64,000 bases of DNA from Lentiprolixibacter aurantiacus. Its GTDB lineage: Bacteria > Bacteroidota > Bacteroidia > Flavobacteriales > Flavobacteriaceae. The stretch is taken from contig NZ_JAPFQP010000002.1 of assembly GCF_026241225.1 (NCBI RefSeq), positions 310,001-374,000 of the forward strand, given 5' to 3'. A model generated the notes under the pieces. It was given only the letters and a program-made list of their open reading frames with translations. It was not told where the DNA came from and did no database searches. The position numbers and the translations under genes were made by a program. Positions 61,008 to 64,000 of the stretch are shown here, in pieces (the stretch's first letter is position 1; every line of letters begins with the position of its first letter).

Positions 61008-63344
61008 TTAATCCAAAACCTCAAGCTTGGCAAAGCGCAGTAATAGTTTTTTTACTTCTCCGCGTTCAAAACGCACTTCTGCTTTCTTATCCACCCCTGT
61101 CCCTTCTATTTTAAGCACAGTACCCCTGCCAAAACGGGAATGATTTACTGTTGTGCCTTCGCTCACATCGAGATTTATTTCAGCCCCGGGGGTGCTGGGA
61201 GTACCCAGGTTGGGCTTAAGCCTGCGCAGTTTTTTTAACTCGGAAGACCTGGCCTTTCCAAGGCTTTGCAACTTATTTTTCTGTGGTTGTGTGCGGGTGC
61301 CCCTGGATGGAGTTGCTTCTCCAAAAATATCCGTATTGATCAGAGGCTTAAATCTATAATTGTCCTTTGGGGTGAGGTCCTCTATAAAGGACTCATCAAT
61401 CTCTTCTATAAACCTGCTGGGTTCTGCATCTATCAGTTTTCCCCATCGGTATCTATTCTGCGTATAAGTTAGGTAGGCTTGCTTTTCAGCCCTGGTCAGG
61501 GCAACATAGAACAGCCTTCGCTCCTCTTCCAGTTCACTTCTGGTATTCATGCTCATGGCTGAGGGGAATAGATCTTCCTCAAGCCCCACAATATATACAT
61601 AGGGAAACTCCAGGCCTTTGGCCAGGTGTATGGTCATAAGGGCGACCCTGTTCTTATCTCCCTTTTCATTATCCAGATCCGTAGCAAGGGCCACGTCTTC
61701 CAAAAATTCCGTGAGATCTCCTTTGGCATCTGCCAGTTCCTTCTGGCCCTCTACAAAATCCTGAATCCCATTGAGCAATTCCTCAATATTTTCCATGCGG
61801 GCGATTCCCTCCGGGGTACCATCTTTCTTGAATTCCATTAGGATACCGGTTTTCTTGGCCACATGTTCAGCTACAGTAAAGGCATCACTTTCCCCGTTCA
61901 GTATCTCAAAGCTTTTAATCATGTTGACAAAATCCTCAAGTTTAGATTTGGTTCCCGAATTGATCTTAAGCTCTACCTTGTCCAGGTTTTCCATGATCTC
62001 AAAAACCGAACGCTTGTAATGGTTGGCCGCTACGGTAAGTTTGTCTACCGTGGTCTGTCCTATGCCCCGCGCGGGGAAATTTATTACCCGCTTCAGGGCT
62101 TCCTCGTCCTTTGGGTTTATGATTAACCTCAGGTATGAAAGTAAATCCTTGATCTCCTTGCGCTGGTAGAAAGAAACACCCCCGTAAATCCGGTAGGGAA
62201 TATCCCGTTTCCTCAGGGCGTCTTCTATGGAACGCGATTGGGAATTGGTACGGTACAAAACAGCAAAATCGGAGTGTTTCAGCTGCAACTGCATGGTGTT
62301 CTCGAATATAGAACCGGCTACATAGCGGCCCTCATCTGCATCTGTGGGACTCCTGTGCAATTTGATCTTAGGACCTTCTTCATTAGCGGTCCAGACAACT
62401 TTCTTGAGCTGGTCTTTATTGTTAGCTATTATGGAATTAGCCGCATTGACGATGTTCTTGGTGGAACGGTAATTCTGTTCCAGGCGGTAGACTGCGGCAT
62501 CGTCATAGTCTCTCTGGAAATTGAGTATATTAGAGATATTGGCCCCTCGAAAAGAGTAAATACTCTGAGCATCGTCCCCTACCACGCAAATATTGTGGTA
62601 CCGGTCTGCCAGTGCCCTGACAATCAGATACTGGGAATGATTGGTGTCCTGATACTCGTCAACCAGAATATAACGGAAACGGTCCTGATACTTCATTAGT
62701 ACGTCAGGAAATCTGCTAAGCAATTCATTGGTGCGCAGCAACAAATCGTCAAAATCCATTGCACCAGCTTTAAAACATCGGTCTACGTAGTTTTGGTAGA
62801 TCTCACCCATTCGGGGGCGTCTGGCCATAGCGTCTGCCTCCATAAGCTCCGGATTCTGCAAATAGGCCTTGACCGTAATCAGGCTGTTTTTATAGGCAGA
62901 TATCCTGCTCTGTACCTGTTTGTACTTATATACATCTTTATCAAGCCCCATTTCCTTAATAATGGAAGCAATAAGCCTCTGGGAATCCTGGGTGTCGTAA
63001 ATAGTAAAATTACTGGGGTAGCCTAACTTCTGACCATCAAATCGAAGCAGACGGGCAAAGACCGAATGGAATGTACCCATCCATAGGTTCTTGGCTTCAG
63101 CACCTCCTACCAATTGTTCAATCCGTGCTTTCATTTCCCGGGCAGCCTTGTTTGTGAAGGTAAGGGCCAGAATATTAAAAGGATCTATACCCTGTTTCAT
63201 CAGGTGAGCAATGCGATAGGTAAGTACACGGGTTTTCCCGGAGCCAGCACCGGCGATAACCATGAGTGGCCCTTCTTTATGCACAACGGGGGCTCTCTGC
63301 GCTTCATTCAACTCCCCCAGAAAAGTATTCAATTCACTAGACAT
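61008..63344 (-). CDS. uvrD: UvrD/PcrA-type DNA helicase
   Basis: A 778-residue superfamily 1A helicase with all motifs: Walker A VIAGAGSGKTRVLTYRI, LALTFTNKAAREMKARI, GTFHSVFARLLR, YILVDEYQDTNHSQY (Walker B), VVGDDAQSIYSFRGA, LEQNYRSTKNI, MTIHLAKGLEFPYVYIVG and VALTRAEKQAYL. The C-terminal tail ends with a tudor-like PcrA domain (VNHSRFGRGTVLKIEG). It unwinds DNA 3' to 5' in nucleotide excision repair and recombination control. The gene is followed by the short gap before the YrdC gene. Confidence 0.95.
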   Translation of the reverse strand: MSSELNTFLGELNEAQRAPVVHKEGPLMVIAGAGSGKTRVLTYRIAHLMKQGIDPFNILALTFTNKAAREMKARIEQLVGGAEAKNLWMGTFHSVFARLLRFDGQKLGYPSNFTIYDTQDSQRLIASIIKEMGLDKDVYKYKQVQSRISAYKNSLITVKAYLQNPELMEADAMARRPRMGEIYQNYVDRCFKAGAMDFDDLLLRTNELLSRFPDVLMKYQDRFRYILVDEYQDTNHSQYLIVRALADRYHNICVVGDDAQSIYSFRGANISNILNFQRDYDDAAVYRLEQNYRSTKNIVNAANSIIANNKDQLKKVVWTANEEGPKIKLHRSPTDADEGRYVAGSIFENTMQLQLKHSDFAVLYRTNSQSRSIEDALRKRDIPYRIYGGVSFYQRKEIKDLLSYLRLIINPKDEEALKRVINFPARGIGQTTVDKLTVAANHYKRSVFEIMENLDKVELKINSGTKSKLEDFVNMIKSFEILNGESDAFTVAEHVAKKTGILMEFKKDGTPEGIARMENIEELLNGIQDFVEGQKELADAKGDLTEFLEDVALATDLDNEKGDKNRVALMTIHLAKGLEFPYVYIVGLEEDLFPSAMSMNTRSELEEERRLFYVALTRAEKQAYLTYTQNRYRWGKLIDAEPSRFIEEIDESFIEDLTPKDNYRFKPLINTDIFGEATPSRGTRTQPQKNKLQSLGKARSSELKKLRRLKPNLGTPSTPGAEINLDVSEGTTVNHSRFGRGTVLKIEGTGVDKKAEVRFERGEVKKLLLRFAKLEVLD

Positions 63345-63454
63345 TTTCGAAGCGTGAAGTTAGCCATATTTCAGGTCCGGAAAAAGACCCCTCTGAAATA
63401 TTATGAACATCCTGAAGCCTATTAGTACATTTTGGATATATTTAGGGGCCAAAA

Positions 63455-63486
63455 TTGGGAAGAAGCAGCAGTACAAAATAAGTTTG
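63455..63486 (+). promoter_or_regulatory. Promoter of the M20 amidohydrolase (TTG, 21 bases, TAAGTTTG)
   Basis: TTG at 63455-63457 and TAAGTTTG at 63479-63486 are separated by 21 bases and match the Bacteroidota pattern. The leader to the ATG at 63549 is about 60 bases. Confidence 0.5.
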
Positions 63487-63548
63487 ATAACTGTATTGTT
63501 GCTTCAAATATTTGGATTAACCAGCGAATTGAAATTATTATAGTCTTT

Positions 63549-64000
63549 ATGAAAAAGTTTTTTGTTTTCTCCATATTACTGAGCAGTCTAACCGTATTTG
63601 GACAGGGGTACGATCTGAGTTCTGATTACGAGGCCATAGAAGATAAGGTAATCACCTGGAGGAGAGATATTCACAGGAACCCGGAGCTGTCTAACCGCGA
63701 ATTCAAAACAGCTGAAAAAATAGCAAAACACCTGAATTCACTTGGTATGGAAGTACAAACCGGGGTAGCCCATACCGGAGTGGTTGGGGTATTAAAAGGC
63801 GACCTTCCAGGTAAAGTGGTAGCCCTAAGGGCAGACATTGACGCCTTGCCGGTTACGGAGCGAAATGACCTCCCTTTCAAATCTGAGGTAACTTCGGAAT
63901 TCCTTGGTGAAAAAGTCGGGGTTATGCACGCCTGTGGTCATGATACCCATACGGCCATACTCATGGGCGTTGCTGAAATCCTGTCCAACAACAAGGATAA
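63549..64000 (+). CDS. M20-family amidohydrolase, N-terminal part
   Basis: The first 150 codons of a gene that continues past the window. The translation starts MKKFFVFSILLSSLTVFGQG, a signal peptide, then ITWRRDIHRNPELSNREFKT, VALRADIDALPVTERNDLPF and VMHACGHDTHTAILMGVAEIL, which carry the first metal-binding cysteine/histidines of M20D amidohydrolases such as hippurate hydrolase and N-acyl-amino acid hydrolases. It is probably exported. Substrate unknown. Confidence 0.85.
   Translation, partial: MKKFFVFSILLSSLTVFGQGYDLSSDYEAIEDKVITWRRDIHRNPELSNREFKTAEKIAKHLNSLGMEVQTGVAHTGVVGVLKGDLPGKVVALRADIDALPVTERNDLPFKSEVTSEFLGEKVGVMHACGHDTHTAILMGVAEILSNNKD

Noticed and set aside
1-64000. tRNA, rRNA, CRISPR, insertion sequence, integrase or prophage signals
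   Set aside because: None was recognisable; intergenic gaps are short and no repeated spacer pattern or transposase-like protein appears.

Overview
The window looks like chromosomal DNA of a marine member of the Flavobacteriaceae (Bacteroidota). The evidence is as follows. Many genes carry the Bacteroidota promoter pattern TTG, about 19 bases, then TAnnTTTG. Shine-Dalgarno sequences are weak or absent. Lineage-typical families are present, such as DUF1835, DUF6340, DUF7009, a SUI1 homologue, fused alpha/beta E1 dehydrogenases and a TlpA-type thioredoxin with a DUF4369-like N-terminal region. I see no rRNA, tRNA, CRISPR array, insertion sequence, integrase or phage gene. The region is dense and colinear, and most neighbouring genes are separated by a few bases or overlap.

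Layout. 1-5 kb: the N-terminus of an FdhF/YdeP-type molybdopterin oxidoreductase with a DUF7009 partner, a Bcr/CflA drug transporter, an S41-like protease, a TerC-family membrane protein and a YceI protein. 5.5-11.7 kb: an eight-gene minus-strand operon that couples a type III polyketide synthase, a methyltransferase and a flavin hydroxylase to its own fatty-acid-type module (ketosynthase, dehydratase, enoyl reductase, ACP) and a small membrane protein. It is the best candidate for a little-described system and probably makes a phenolic lipid or alkylquinone. 11.7-19.9 kb: OmpA and lipocalin-like lipoproteins, a fused E1 dehydrogenase, an Fe(II) oxygenase, SUI1, and a DUF1835/nucleoside phosphorylase/periplasmic-binding-like operon, then ung.

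19.9-31 kb: tandem DUF6340 lipoproteins, mutS2 and a DCC protein, then a minus-strand run of aroC, a glutamate/dicarboxylate-type symporter, an ATP-grasp ligase, an N-formylglutamate amidohydrolase-like enzyme and a DUF1704 (MATCAP-like) metallocarboxypeptidase. The last three overlap and suggest a peptide or amino-acid conjugate that is built and trimmed. 31-45 kb: a FAD/Fe-S dehydrogenase, envelope proteins, rhomboid, an LpxL-like acyltransferase, glmM, AcpH, gamma-glutamyltransferase, and a LexA-like S24 repressor facing a TIGR03915 DNA-metabolism gene across a region with three operator-like inverted repeats.

45-64 kb: uvrA, a LOG protein, an M1-peptidase-like protein without its zinc motif fused to an apparent outer-membrane barrel, a second E1 fusion with a changed thiamine-diphosphate motif, a kinase-aminotransferase fusion, DoxX, holA, an HsdR_N-type nuclease-like protein, a family 2 glycosyltransferase, an OmpA lipoprotein, a YrdC-family protein, a UvrD/PcrA helicase and the start of an M20 amidohydrolase. 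DNA repair is a recurring theme (ung, mutS2, uvrA, uvrD, the LexA-like repressor). Family assignments rest on motifs read by eye from translated sequence; no database search was run.
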